Position numbers and translations under genes: made by a program. DNA of 64,000 bases from Planctomycetaceae bacterium (GTDB taxonomy: Bacteria > Planctomycetota > Planctomycetia > Planctomycetales > Planctomycetaceae), in NCBI GenBank assembly GCA_020638955.1, contig JACKHO010000009.1:186001-250000 (forward strand), in the 5' to 3' direction. Positions 50,339 through 59,264 of the stretch are shown here, piece after piece (the first letter of the stretch is position 1; each line of letters opens with the position of its first letter). The notes under the pieces were generated by a model that was given only the letters and a program-made list of their open reading frames with translations, ran no database searches and had not been told where the DNA came from.

Positions 50339-53300
50339 CTAGGTGCTGGCGAATTCCAGCAGGAATTCCTTGAGCCCCTTCTGCTTCACATCTTTCTGTG
50401 TGACCAGCCGAATCTTGACGGCCTCGCGACCGCTGCGATGTGGCACGATTTCCCTTTCGCTTCCCAGGTCAGCAATTTTCCCGAGCGCCACGGTTCCTGG
50501 TTCCGCGAGCAGAATCAGGTCGATGCCTTCGCGGCGTTTCGTGTGTAGCTCCCAAGTGTGCGTGTCGCTGTCAGGCGGGGAGAGCTTGACGATTGATTTC
50601 CCCGTCCAGTCGAAACTGAAATCAGTGAATGTTGCCTCCAGCAAATCGCACAACATTTCCAAGGTCGTGGCGGTCCACTTGACCCGCTTGGTCGACGGAA
50701 AACCTTTGCGCGACACATGCCATTTGCGACCCAGCTTGGTCCAGGGCATTTCCACTTCTGCCGTACCACTCGCTTTCTCAACCTTGCCGAGATAGGCGGC
50801 GACGGCTTCATCAAGGAATTGCTGAAACGCCGGCGTGTCAACTTCGCGCTTCCAGTGAATGTCGAACACGACCTCCTGGAATGCTCCTTTGGAATTGTTG
50901 ATCCTTAAGCGATCGGCCCGACCGTACACGTGCAATTCGTCCAATTCATCGACCGACGTCAGCGGCATCCGGGCCTGCAGGTCGGCCTCTTCGAATGTCC
51001 CCTTGGGGACGCGAAAATACATCCGAAGCAGCCATTCGTCTCCGGAAAGAGCATGAAAGAACCAGCCGGTCCCCTGCTTCTTTTTGGCGGTGACTTCAAC
51101 TGTGGCCTGATCATTCCAGTTGGGATCTTTCAAACCGTCATATTTCTTCAGCAAATCGGCGACATAGGCGAGTGCATCGCCTTCCCAGCGACACGCCTTA
51201 CCGTTGCGAGCGACTCGATCGGATGTATGCCACTTGCGACCATCGGTTTTCCAGGGAGCATCGACATCGCGACCGATTCTGGAGAGTTCGACATCTCCTT
51301 CCTGCTTCTGCGCGACTTGGGCGGCGTCAAAGACTTCCAGCTCGCCGCGGGAATGGTGTTTCAAAACCGGCTTCAGCAGTTCTCCAGTCCAGCTTCGCAC
51401 CTTCAGCGATCCGGAGAGCCCTTCGATGTGCGTTTCATTTTCAGTGTAGGCTTCAGACTGAGCGACGACCTCCTCGGGTGTGCCCATTGCCACAACATGG
51501 CCGCCGTCAATTCCTGCTTCAGGACCGATGTCCACAATCCAGTCGGCCGTCTTAATGACGTCGAGATTGTGTTCGATGATGACAACAGTATTTCCCTGCT
51601 CGACGAGGCTGTTAAGCACCTTGAGCAACTTGGCAATGTCATCAAAGTGTAGGCCGGTGGTTGGTTCGTCCAGCAAATACAGCGTGCGCCCGCTGTTCGG
51701 CTTGCACAACTCTGCGGCGAGCTTCACGCGTTGTGCTTCGCCGCCGCTGAGTGTTGTGGCGGACTGGCCAAGCGTGAGGTAGTCGAGACCAATTGCCTGC
51801 AAAGTTGCCAATGGTGCCCGGATTTTTGCGATGTTTCCGAAGAGCTCGCACGCTTGGCCAATGGACATGTCGAGGACGTCGGCGATGGAGTATTCGCGGT
51901 ACTTCACCGCCAGCGTTTCCTGGTTGTACCGCTTGCCGTGGCAGGTGTCGCACGTCACCCACACATCGGGGAGAAAGTGCATTTCGATTTTCTTCTGGCC
52001 CATGCCTTCGCAATCTTCGCAGCGACCGCCAGCCCGATTAAAGCTGAACCGCCCCGGCTTGTAGCCCCGCACTTTGGCGTCGGGCAACTTTGAGAAGAGC
52101 GTACGAATGAGATCAAACACGCCGACATACGTCGCAGGATTTGACGCCGGCGTCTGCCCGATGGGATTCTGGTCAACGTTAATGACGCGACTGATTTCCT
52201 CGACGCCTGATAATTCGTCGAATGGGCCGGGCATCGCTCCTGTGCGGTTGAGGACGCGGGAAACAGCACGGGCCAGTGTTTCCTGAACTAGCGAACTCTT
52301 TCCTGACCCCGACAAACCGGTCACGCAGGTGAGCGAGCCGAGCGGCACATGGAGTGAAACATCGCGGAGATTGTTGAGCTGGCAGCCGACAATTGAGAGC
52401 CAGGTATTGGTTGGCGTTTCGTATGCTTTGGCAATTTGGCTGGCCGCGGTTTTTGTGGCGACCGAGAAACAGAAGTCTGAACCATTGTCAGATCGATTTA
52501 CACGTCGCTGCGCTGGGACGACAATTTCTTCCCGACCTGACAGATATGCGCCGGTCAGCGACTTGCTGGCCGCACTTGCGACCTGCTTCGGTGTGCCTTC
52601 CGCAACGACCGTTCCGCCAAATCGACCAGATCCTGGTCCGAAATCGTAGAGACGATCGGCTGCTTCCAGCACTTCTCTATCATGCTCGACAAGGACGACT
52701 GTGTTTCCCAAATCGCGCAGGCGATGCAGTGCCTCAATGAGTCGACCGTTATCGCGAGGATGCAGTCCAATGGTAGGTTCGTCCAGCACGTAGAGCACGC
52801 CCGTTAGCGCGCGTCCGATTTGGCCGGCCAGCCGAATTCGCTGGGATTCGCCTCCGGACAGAGTTGGCATGCTCCGGTCGAGCGTCAGGTAGTGTAGGCC
52901 GACGTCGACCAGGAACTTTAGTCGATGCCGCGCTTCGTCCAGCAAATCACCCGCGACTTTCTGCTGTTCTTTGCTGAGCTTGATTTCGTCCAGCCAACTG
53001 AGCACTTCCTCAAGTGGCAATTGAGCGAGTTGGGGCAACGTGACATCTCGAAGCCGAACGGCGGCTGCATCTTCCCGGAGGCGACCGCCGCCGCAAATGG
53101 AGCAGGGCTTTTCGCCAATCAAATCCTGCAACTGCATGCGGTAGCTGTAAGAGACCCGCGAGGCTTCTTCGATGGCGGGATAAAGTCCCTTGTATTCGAG
53201 CTTCGCTGGTTGATCGCACCCGGGCCAATTCACGGTGAGGGTGCGATTGCTCCCGTACAAAACCAGCCGCTGATGCCGTGGGTCGAGCTGATACCAGGGA

Positions 53301-53542
53301 CGATCCAGCGGAATTTCAAACTCTGCTGCGAATGCCTCCAGGAACGCACGAAATGCCGGAGAAGTTTTCACATCAGGCCAGGGGCCAACAGCACCTTCGA
53401 GTAACGAGGCGTGCGGACGTGTAATGAGCAACGCCTGATTCGTGCCGCGCTCCACGCCCAGTCCTTCACACGCGGGACACCATCCCAGCGGGCTGTTGAA
53501 GGAGAAGTTCTGCGGCGTAAGTTCTTCGAAGTGGCGAGGCAT
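50339..53542 (-). CDS. N-terminally truncated UvrA paralogue with duplicated C-terminal extension
   Basis: A 1067-residue UvrA-like protein. The first residues (FEELTPQNFSFNSPLGWCPACEGLG) correspond to about position 240 of canonical UvrA; the first Walker A and its surroundings are missing, and an in-frame stop lies five codons upstream. The first zinc-finger Cys pairs (22/25 and 147/150), signature and Walker B (LSGGESQ and VLDEPTIGLHP near 228-262) are present. The second ATPase is complete: Walker A TGLSGSGKSSL at 408-418, zinc finger near 508-533, LSGGEAQ near 598-604, LLDEPTTGLH near 623-632. From about residue 735 a 330-residue extension contains two similar modules (about 763-918 and 932-1067). 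It cannot bind ATP at site I, so normal repair function is doubtful. Confidence 0.85.
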   Translation of the reverse strand: MPRHFEELTPQNFSFNSPLGWCPACEGLGVERGTNQALLITRPHASLLEGAVGPWPDVKTSPAFRAFLEAFAAEFEIPLDRPWYQLDPRHQRLVLYGSNRTLTVNWPGCDQPAKLEYKGLYPAIEEASRVSYSYRMQLQDLIGEKPCSICGGGRLREDAAAVRLRDVTLPQLAQLPLEEVLSWLDEIKLSKEQQKVAGDLLDEARHRLKFLVDVGLHYLTLDRSMPTLSGGESQRIRLAGQIGRALTGVLYVLDEPTIGLHPRDNGRLIEALHRLRDLGNTVVLVEHDREVLEAADRLYDFGPGSGRFGGTVVAEGTPKQVASAASKSLTGAYLSGREEIVVPAQRRVNRSDNGSDFCFSVATKTAASQIAKAYETPTNTWLSIVGCQLNNLRDVSLHVPLGSLTCVTGLSGSGKSSLVQETLARAVSRVLNRTGAMPGPFDELSGVEEISRVINVDQNPIGQTPASNPATYVGVFDLIRTLFSKLPDAKVRGYKPGRFSFNRAGGRCEDCEGMGQKKIEMHFLPDVWVTCDTCHGKRYNQETLAVKYREYSIADVLDMSIGQACELFGNIAKIRAPLATLQAIGLDYLTLGQSATTLSGGEAQRVKLAAELCKPNSGRTLYLLDEPTTGLHFDDIAKLLKVLNSLVEQGNTVVIIEHNLDVIKTADWIVDIGPEAGIDGGHVVAMGTPEEVVAQSEAYTENETHIEGLSGSLKVRSWTGELLKPVLKHHSRGELEVFDAAQVAQKQEGDVELSRIGRDVDAPWKTDGRKWHTSDRVARNGKACRWEGDALAYVADLLKKYDGLKDPNWNDQATVEVTAKKKQGTGWFFHALSGDEWLLRMYFRVPKGTFEEADLQARMPLTSVDELDELHVYGRADRLRINNSKGAFQEVVFDIHWKREVDTPAFQQFLDEAVAAYLGKVEKASGTAEVEMPWTKLGRKWHVSRKGFPSTKRVKWTATTLEMLCDLLEATFTDFSFDWTGKSIVKLSPPDSDTHTWELHTKRREGIDLILLAEPGTVALGKIADLGSEREIVPHRSGREAVKIRLVTQKDVKQKGLKEFLLEFAST

Positions 53543-53655
53543 GTGGTAACCGAATCAATAAATGACCCGGAGGATGATAGTCACCTGCGACCTCAAAGTT
53601 GAGCGGCGACGAGTCGTGTCGCTCAGTTTTCGCGCCGAATTACCAGAAACTCATT

Positions 53656-55068
53656 TTACGCGAGGATATCGTGCACAACGTTGCCAGCAATGTCAGTCAG
53701 GCGGTAGTCGCGTCCCTGGAAGCGATAGGTCAGTCGGAGATGATCAATCCCGAGCACGTGCAACATGGTCGCGTGCAGGTCGTGGACGTGGAATACGTTT
53801 TCGACTGCGTTGTAACCGAGTTCATCGGTATTGCCGTAGCTCATGCCGCCACGGATACCGCCGCCGCACATGAACATGGAGAATCCCTTGATGTGATGGT
53901 CACGTCCACTCCCCTGAGCCATGGGTGTCCGACCGAACTCACCGGCATAGACAATGAGAGTGTCCTTGAGCATGTCACGCTGCTTCAAATCCTTGATGAG
54001 CGCGGCGGTTCCCTGATCAACCAGCTTGGCAGTCGTCGCAACACCATTCTTCACACCGCCGTGGTGGTCCCACCCACGGTGGTAGAGCTGCACAAAGCGG
54101 ACGCCGCGCTCAACCAGCCGTCGGGCCAACAGGCAGTTTGACGCGAACGAACCATCGGCTCCGGGCGTGCCGTACATGTCGAGAATGTGCTGCGGCTCAC
54201 CAGATAAATCCATGAGTTCCGGCACACTGGTCTGCATTTTGAAAGCCATTTCGTATTGCGCAATACGAGTGGCAACTTCGGGACTTTCAAGTGCGGTGTT
54301 CCTCAGACGATTGAGTTGATTCACCGCGTCCACGACACGTTCCTGGCCTTCGGCGGTGACGCCAGCTGGTCGGTTCACATACAGGACAGGATCGCCTTTC
54401 GAATGAAACTGAACTCCCTGAAACCTGCTGGGGAGGAATCCGCTGTGCCATTGCCGGGCGGCAATGGGTTGATTCTGTCCACCACCCACTGACGTCAACA
54501 CCACGAATCCGGGGAGATTGTCTGCTTCACTTCCTAGACCATACTGCAGCCACGCTCCCATGCTGGGGCGCCCGCTGATTTGCGAGCCCGTGTTCATGAA
54601 TGTGTGGGCGGGATCGTGGTTGATTTGCTCGGTCTTAAGTGAACGAATGACACACAGATCATCTGCGACTGATCCAATGTGCGGAAACACCGTCGAAAGC
54701 TGCTGGCCCGATTCGCCGTACTTGGCGAACTCATGCTGAGGAGCGAGGCACTTGAGTTCCCGCCCCTGCAACTGCGCAATGGGCTGTCCTGCCGTAAACG
54801 ACTCCGGCATCGGCTGGCCGTCAAGTTCCGCGAGCTTGGGCTTGTAGTCGAAGGTTTCGAGGTGCGAAGGTCCGCCGGCCATTACCAGAAAAATGACTCG
54901 CTTGGCTTTTGCGGGAAAATGCAACGGGTTCACAACACCGCTCGATTCCGAAGCGGCGTGGGCCGAATGGGGATTCAGAAGCGTCCCCAACGCCGCCGCT
55001 CCCATGCCAGCAGCGGTTGATCCGAGAAATGTCCGACGCTTCATTTGCCAGAAATCGTGCACCATCAC
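53656..55068 (-). CDS. DUF1501 protein with twin-arginine leader
   Basis: A 470-residue protein of the DUF1501 family (alkaline-phosphatase-like fold), abundant in planctomycetes. The Tat leader is visible (MKRRTFLGSTAAGMGAAAL). Family segments are VIFLVMAGGPSHLETFDYKP, IRSLKTEQINHDPAHTFMNT, RGVRFVQLYHRGWDHHGG and VYAGEFGRTPMAQGSGRDHH. Members usually sit beside a cytochrome-domain PSD1 gene, but none is adjacent here. The Met at residue 9 (55044) is the likely start of the Tat leader; the frame opens at 55068. It is 113 bp upstream of the truncated uvrA on the same strand. Confidence 0.9.
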   Translation of the reverse strand: MMVHDFWQMKRRTFLGSTAAGMGAAALGTLLNPHSAHAASESSGVVNPLHFPAKAKRVIFLVMAGGPSHLETFDYKPKLAELDGQPMPESFTAGQPIAQLQGRELKCLAPQHEFAKYGESGQQLSTVFPHIGSVADDLCVIRSLKTEQINHDPAHTFMNTGSQISGRPSMGAWLQYGLGSEADNLPGFVVLTSVGGGQNQPIAARQWHSGFLPSRFQGVQFHSKGDPVLYVNRPAGVTAEGQERVVDAVNQLNRLRNTALESPEVATRIAQYEMAFKMQTSVPELMDLSGEPQHILDMYGTPGADGSFASNCLLARRLVERGVRFVQLYHRGWDHHGGVKNGVATTAKLVDQGTAALIKDLKQRDMLKDTLIVYAGEFGRTPMAQGSGRDHHIKGFSMFMCGGGIRGGMSYGNTDELGYNAVENVFHVHDLHATMLHVLGIDHLRLTYRFQGRDYRLTDIAGNVVHDILA

Positions 55069-55309
55069 ATCAAAGCCTGTTAATCTATCGAGTGGGCTGA
55101 CGCCTCAATAATCACTGATCTGAGCCCATCAAACAAGACCACGCATGTAGTTTCGGTGCCAAATGCGGGGTCCGGCTCTCTCTTTATTGAATCTGAGGCC
55201 AGAAGGCTTGCTCTGATGTTTGAATTCCGGGCTCTGGTTCCTCACAATCCGGGACGTGCGTCTTGTGTCGTACGCAATCCCAAAAGCACCACTCAGAGGA
55301 ACGGTCCCG

Positions 55310-55876
55310 ATGAATCTGATGAAATCTGCTGGATTAATGTTTTCGCTGCTTTGCTGCGGCATTGTGTTGTCCACGCATGTTCACGCCGAGTCGCGTGAAG
55401 TTACTGCGGGGCCATTGAAGTTGCAGGTTCCTGGCGAATGGAAACAACGCCAGCCATCGAGCAGCCTCCGCTTGGCGGAATTTTCAATCCCGGCCAAGGA
55501 AGATGGGGCGGAAGCGGCTGAACTGTCGGTCTTCGGTCCGTTCGGTGGCAGTGTCGAAGCGAATGTCGGCCGCTGGGTAGGTCAGTTTGATGCCGAAGGC
55601 CGTAAGGTGGAAATGGTCCAAGGGAAAGGGACGCAAGGGAAGTATGTGCTCGTCAACATTAGCGGCACCTTCAAGAAGCCCATCGGACCTCCTGTTCTCC
55701 AAAAGACCCAAAGTACCCCCGGGCAGCGAATGCTGGCCATTATGCTCATTGTCGAAGGGCAGGGAAATTTCTTCCTGAAACTGACCGGCTCCGATGAACT
55801 CGTCTCGGCAACGGGCGACGCACTCCGTGCCAGCATTGGTGCGAAGGCCGATGGCGAAGAGCCCTACGCTCCATAG
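55310..55876 (+). CDS. Hypothetical secreted protein
   Basis: A 188-residue protein with a signal peptide (LMKSAGLMFSLLCCGIVLST, then HVHAESRE). The mature part (GPLKLQVPGEWKQRQPSSSL, then AEFSIPAKEDGAEAAELSVF, FGGSVEANVGRWVGQF and MLIVEGQGNFFLKLTGSDE) is beta-rich and looks like a small planctomycete exported domain that I cannot name. The frame is open back to 55220, but AGAGGA lies nine bases ahead of the ATG at 55310. It precedes hisI by 55 bp on the same strand. Confidence 0.75.
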   Translation: MNLMKSAGLMFSLLCCGIVLSTHVHAESREVTAGPLKLQVPGEWKQRQPSSSLRLAEFSIPAKEDGAEAAELSVFGPFGGSVEANVGRWVGQFDAEGRKVEMVQGKGTQGKYVLVNISGTFKKPIGPPVLQKTQSTPGQRMLAIMLIVEGQGNFFLKLTGSDELVSATGDALRASIGAKADGEEPYAP

Positions 55877-55931
55877 GGTCGCCGACAAGCATTACTTAAG
55901 CAATTACCCCTCAAGCCCCAGGTTGTGAATC

Positions 55932-56312
55932 GTGACCGGACCTGACTTTCAAAAGGCCGAACTCATTCCCGTTGTCGCCCAGGATGCCGACAGCGGAGTG
56001 GTGCTCATGCTGGCCTACATGAATCAAGAGGCGTACGAAGAGACGCTCAAAACCAAACGCGTGTGCTACTACAGCCGCAGCCGCAAGAAACTGTGGCGCA
56101 AAGGCGAAGAGAGTGGCAACGTGCAGGAACTGAAGAGCATTTACTTCGACTGCGATGCCGACACCTTGCTGGTGAAGGTGAACCAGGTGGGGGGCGCCGC
56201 GTGTCACGAAGGATACCAGAGCTGCTTCTTCCGTCGCGTCGATTTGGACTCGCAGGAAGTGCATGTTGAAGGGGAGCGAATTTTCGATCCCCACGAAGTC
56301 TACAAGAAATAG
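55932..56312 (+). CDS. hisI: Phosphoribosyl-AMP cyclohydrolase HisI
   Basis: A 126-residue cytosolic enzyme for step three of histidine synthesis, opening the purine ring of phosphoribosyl-AMP. Visible are LMLAYMNQEAYEETLKTKR, YYSRSRKKLWRKGEESGN, FDCDADTLLVKVNQVGGAAC and GYQSCFFR, which hold the metal-binding Asp and Cys residues. The start is GTG. It is the stand-alone form without HisE. hisG follows 57 bp later on the same strand. Confidence 0.95.
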   Translation: MTGPDFQKAELIPVVAQDADSGVVLMLAYMNQEAYEETLKTKRVCYYSRSRKKLWRKGEESGNVQELKSIYFDCDADTLLVKVNQVGGAACHEGYQSCFFRRVDLDSQEVHVEGERIFDPHEVYKK

Positions 56313-56369
56313 TCGCAGGGAACTGACTCCCTTCGCTCGTCCCAGATACTTTCGCTACGTAGTTATTTG

Positions 56370-57248
56370 ATGTCGCAGAATACTTTGAAACTCGGGATTC
56401 CTGCCGGAAGCCTGCAACAGGCCACCGCGGAACTGTTCCAGAAGGCTGGATACAAAATCACCTTCTCGTCACGTTCGTACTATCCGTCAATTGACGACGA
56501 CGAAATCGAGTGCCTGCTGATCCGTGCCCAGGAAATGGCGCGTTACGTCGAGCAGGGAATCCTGGACGCCGGGATTACCGGTTATGACTGGATTTGCGAA
56601 ACGGGTGCAGACGTTCACGAAGTGACCGAGTTGATTTTCTCCAAGGTCTCGCGCCGTCCCGTCCGCTGGGTTCTCTGCGTTCCGGAAGATTCAAGTATCC
56701 AGTCTGTTCAGGACCTGGAAGGCAAACGGATTGCCACGGAAGCCGTCGGGCTGACGAAAGCCTACCTGGCACGGCATGGGGTCAACGCCAACGTGGAATT
56801 CTCCTGGGGAGCCACCGAAGTCAAGCCACCGCGACTCGCCGATGCCATTGTCGAAGTCACAGAAACCGGCTCTTCTCTCCGGGCGAACAACCTGCGAATT
56901 CTCGACGAGGTGCTGCAGAGCACCACTCGGATGATTGCCAATAAGACGGCCTATGCAGATGACTGGAAGCGTCAGAAGCTCGACAACATTTCCCTCATGC
57001 TGCAGTCCTGCCTGGCTGCCGAGGGAAAAGTCGGCCTCATGATGAACGTCCGCCGCGTCGATTTGCCAAGAATTCTCGACGGCCTCCCCGCGCTGAAAGA
57101 CCCCACAGTCGCTTCCCTGTCCGACCCGGACTGGGTGGCACTCAACACCATTATCGACGAGCAAATTGTCCGCACCATTATTCCAGAGCTGCGGGCTGAA
57201 GGGGCCACGGGAATTGTCGAATTCCCCATCTCAAAGATTATCGAGTAG
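56370..57248 (+). CDS. hisG: ATP phosphoribosyltransferase, long form HisG
   Basis: A 292-residue enzyme for the first, feedback-controlled step of histidine synthesis (ATP plus PRPP). The start KLGIPAGSLQQATAELFQKA, then RAQEMARYVEQGILDAGITG and IVEVTETGSSLRANNLRILD, is the catalytic region; the last about 80 residues (VGLMMNVRRVDLPRILDGLP and a TIIPELRAEGATGIVEFPIS ending) are the ACT-like regulatory domain of the long form, which does not need HisZ. The ATG at 56370 is chosen over the adjacent TTG. It probably shares a transcript with hisI. Confidence 0.95.
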   Translation: MSQNTLKLGIPAGSLQQATAELFQKAGYKITFSSRSYYPSIDDDEIECLLIRAQEMARYVEQGILDAGITGYDWICETGADVHEVTELIFSKVSRRPVRWVLCVPEDSSIQSVQDLEGKRIATEAVGLTKAYLARHGVNANVEFSWGATEVKPPRLADAIVEVTETGSSLRANNLRILDEVLQSTTRMIANKTAYADDWKRQKLDNISLMLQSCLAAEGKVGLMMNVRRVDLPRILDGLPALKDPTVASLSDPDWVALNTIIDEQIVRTIIPELRAEGATGIVEFPISKIIE

Positions 57249-57527
57249 TCCCTCCGACTCGATCACATCAGGTGCTGCGTGGCAATCCTTGAGATGTTGT
57301 CCGCAACTTTTACGCAATCATCCGAACACAACAGTGTTTGTAGATGTGAGATTTCTTTGTGAAGATTGTTCAGGATTGTATGGACACCTGAACTCAGAAT
57401 GCGTTAAATGAGAGTGCCGATGCGTAGATCGACGTTTTTCTACTCATTGTGCAACTCGGTGGAGTCCCTTTCCGATTTGGGTTAGCGGCAAAAAAGTGAG
57501 TTGCTGACTCAATCCCACCGTCTCGGA

Positions 57528-59243
57528 ATGCTCCACTTCATTCCCTCGCCTCGTGGGAGATCGGTGTTGGAACGCACTCCTGAAATTCTGCTGTATCGTC
57601 CTCACGCTGAGGATGCCGGTCGCCTTACTGAAAGCTTAATGGCGGTGGTGAATGTCCACTCCGCCGAAGACCTCGACAGTGCCCTGAAGTTACTGCAGCT
57701 CCACTCCTTTGACGGGGTTTGCGTGTCGGTCAACGAAGCGGCGCCGGTTGACCTCATTCTCGAGTTGGGTGGATTACTGTCTCGCTTGCACGACGGGTTG
57801 CTCGTGCTTGACGTTAAGGGACAGGTGCTCTGGGCAAACGATCAAGCGAAGGCCCTCTCCGTTGCTGAAGGCGAGTTGACTGGGAAATCCCTGTTCGATG
57901 CCTTGGGGCCCACGGTCATCATGGGGCCGGAATACAGTCCCATTAACCGCGCCATTCTTGATGGTGCTCCCGTCCGCACTGTCCTAAAGACGGACGACCG
58001 GACTTATATTGAGTTGTTGCTCTCACCCGTTGTGTCGTCAACGGGTCGTGGTATCAAATGGATGCTGGCAACCATTCGGGACACGTCTGCCGAAACGTTG
58101 CTGCACCAGAAACAAAACGCGATTGTCCAAGCCGGAATGGAACTGGCAGACCTGCAGCCGGAAGAAATCCGGGAATTGTCGCAGGAAGACCGCGTCGATT
58201 TACTGCGCTCGCGGCTCATGCATTACACCCAGGACATCCTGGAGTTTGATAACGTCGAAATTCGACTGCTCGAACCAGAATCCAGCCGGCTGGCTCCGCT
58301 CTTGGCTCTGGGAGTCTTACCAGACGCAGCCGAACGTGAACTCCATGCCAGCACCACAGGAAACGGAGTGACTGGTTTTGTCGCAGCCACCGGCAAATCG
58401 TATTTGTGTGCTGATACCTCTGAGGATGACCTGTACCTCTCGGGCGTCGAAGGTGCCCGCAGTTCGCTGACCGTTCCCCTGATGTTGAACGAGCAAATCA
58501 TGGGCACGTTTAACGTCGAGTCGGGCAAGGTGGGAGCGTTTAACGAAACGGACCAGCAGTACCTGGAGCTCTTCTGCCGCGAAGTGGCCGTGGCGCTGAA
58601 CACTTTGAATTTACTGAAAGTCGAAAAGGCCGCCGCGGCACTTGAGGGAAGTCGACAACTACTGTGTGAAGTAGCGGCACCTGTTGACTCCGTGCTGAAT
58701 GATGCCGTCTTCCTGCTCAGTCGCCTGCAGGGACAGGACGAACTGGCTGCCGAAAAGCTACGACGCATTCTGCAGCAGACACGCCTAGTTCGCGAAAAAA
58801 TTCATGAAGTAGGCAACAAGATTTCGGCCAGTTGCGGGATTACCGAAGAACAGCGACATCCCAAGCTGCATTCCAAACGAATCCTCGTCATCGACACTGA
58901 CGAAGCAACGTTGCTACAGGCTCACCAGTTGCTGGCTCCGTTGGGCTGCACCGTGGAAACGGCTCACTCGGGTGAAGAGGGCCTGCAAATGGCGTCGACG
59001 TTGCACTACGACGTGGCGCTCGCCGATATTCGCCTCCCCGACTTGCGAGGCTTTGCAATTTTCCGAACGCTGCGGGAAGCACATCAGCACTTGCCAGTGG
59101 TACTCATGACCGAGTTCGGCTACGACGGCGGCCATTCGCTCGTCAAAGCACGACAAGCGGGAATGAAGCAGGCCCTTTTCAAGCCGTTTCGCCCTGACCT
59201 GCTCATTAAGGCCATCGAAAACAATCTCGGGGGCGACGTGTAA
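57528..59243 (+). CDS. PAS-GAF-receiver signalling protein without kinase domain
   Basis: About 571 residues. After a degenerate receiver-like start (EILLYRPHAEDAGRLTESLM), a PAS domain follows (SRLHDGLLVLDVKGQVLWAN, about residues 85-190), then a GAF domain (IRLLEPESSRLAPLLALGVL, then SSLTVPLMLNEQIMGTFNVE, about residues 225-365). A helical segment resembles a dimerisation region but lacks an H-box, and no HATPase domain occurs. The C-terminal receiver is intact: VIDTDE, phosphorylatable Asp in ADIRLPD, VLMTEFG and the Lys of LFKPF. The start could be this ATG or a TTG at 57501. It is convergent with the kinase-pseudoreceiver gene. Confidence 0.85.
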   Translation: MLHFIPSPRGRSVLERTPEILLYRPHAEDAGRLTESLMAVVNVHSAEDLDSALKLLQLHSFDGVCVSVNEAAPVDLILELGGLLSRLHDGLLVLDVKGQVLWANDQAKALSVAEGELTGKSLFDALGPTVIMGPEYSPINRAILDGAPVRTVLKTDDRTYIELLLSPVVSSTGRGIKWMLATIRDTSAETLLHQKQNAIVQAGMELADLQPEEIRELSQEDRVDLLRSRLMHYTQDILEFDNVEIRLLEPESSRLAPLLALGVLPDAAERELHASTTGNGVTGFVAATGKSYLCADTSEDDLYLSGVEGARSSLTVPLMLNEQIMGTFNVESGKVGAFNETDQQYLELFCREVAVALNTLNLLKVEKAAAALEGSRQLLCEVAAPVDSVLNDAVFLLSRLQGQDELAAEKLRRILQQTRLVREKIHEVGNKISASCGITEEQRHPKLHSKRILVIDTDEATLLQAHQLLAPLGCTVETAHSGEEGLQMASTLHYDVALADIRLPDLRGFAIFRTLREAHQHLPVVLMTEFGYDGGHSLVKARQAGMKQALFKPFRPDLLIKAIENNLGGDV

Positions 59244-59264
59244 CCGGCTCACCGAATTGTCAGA

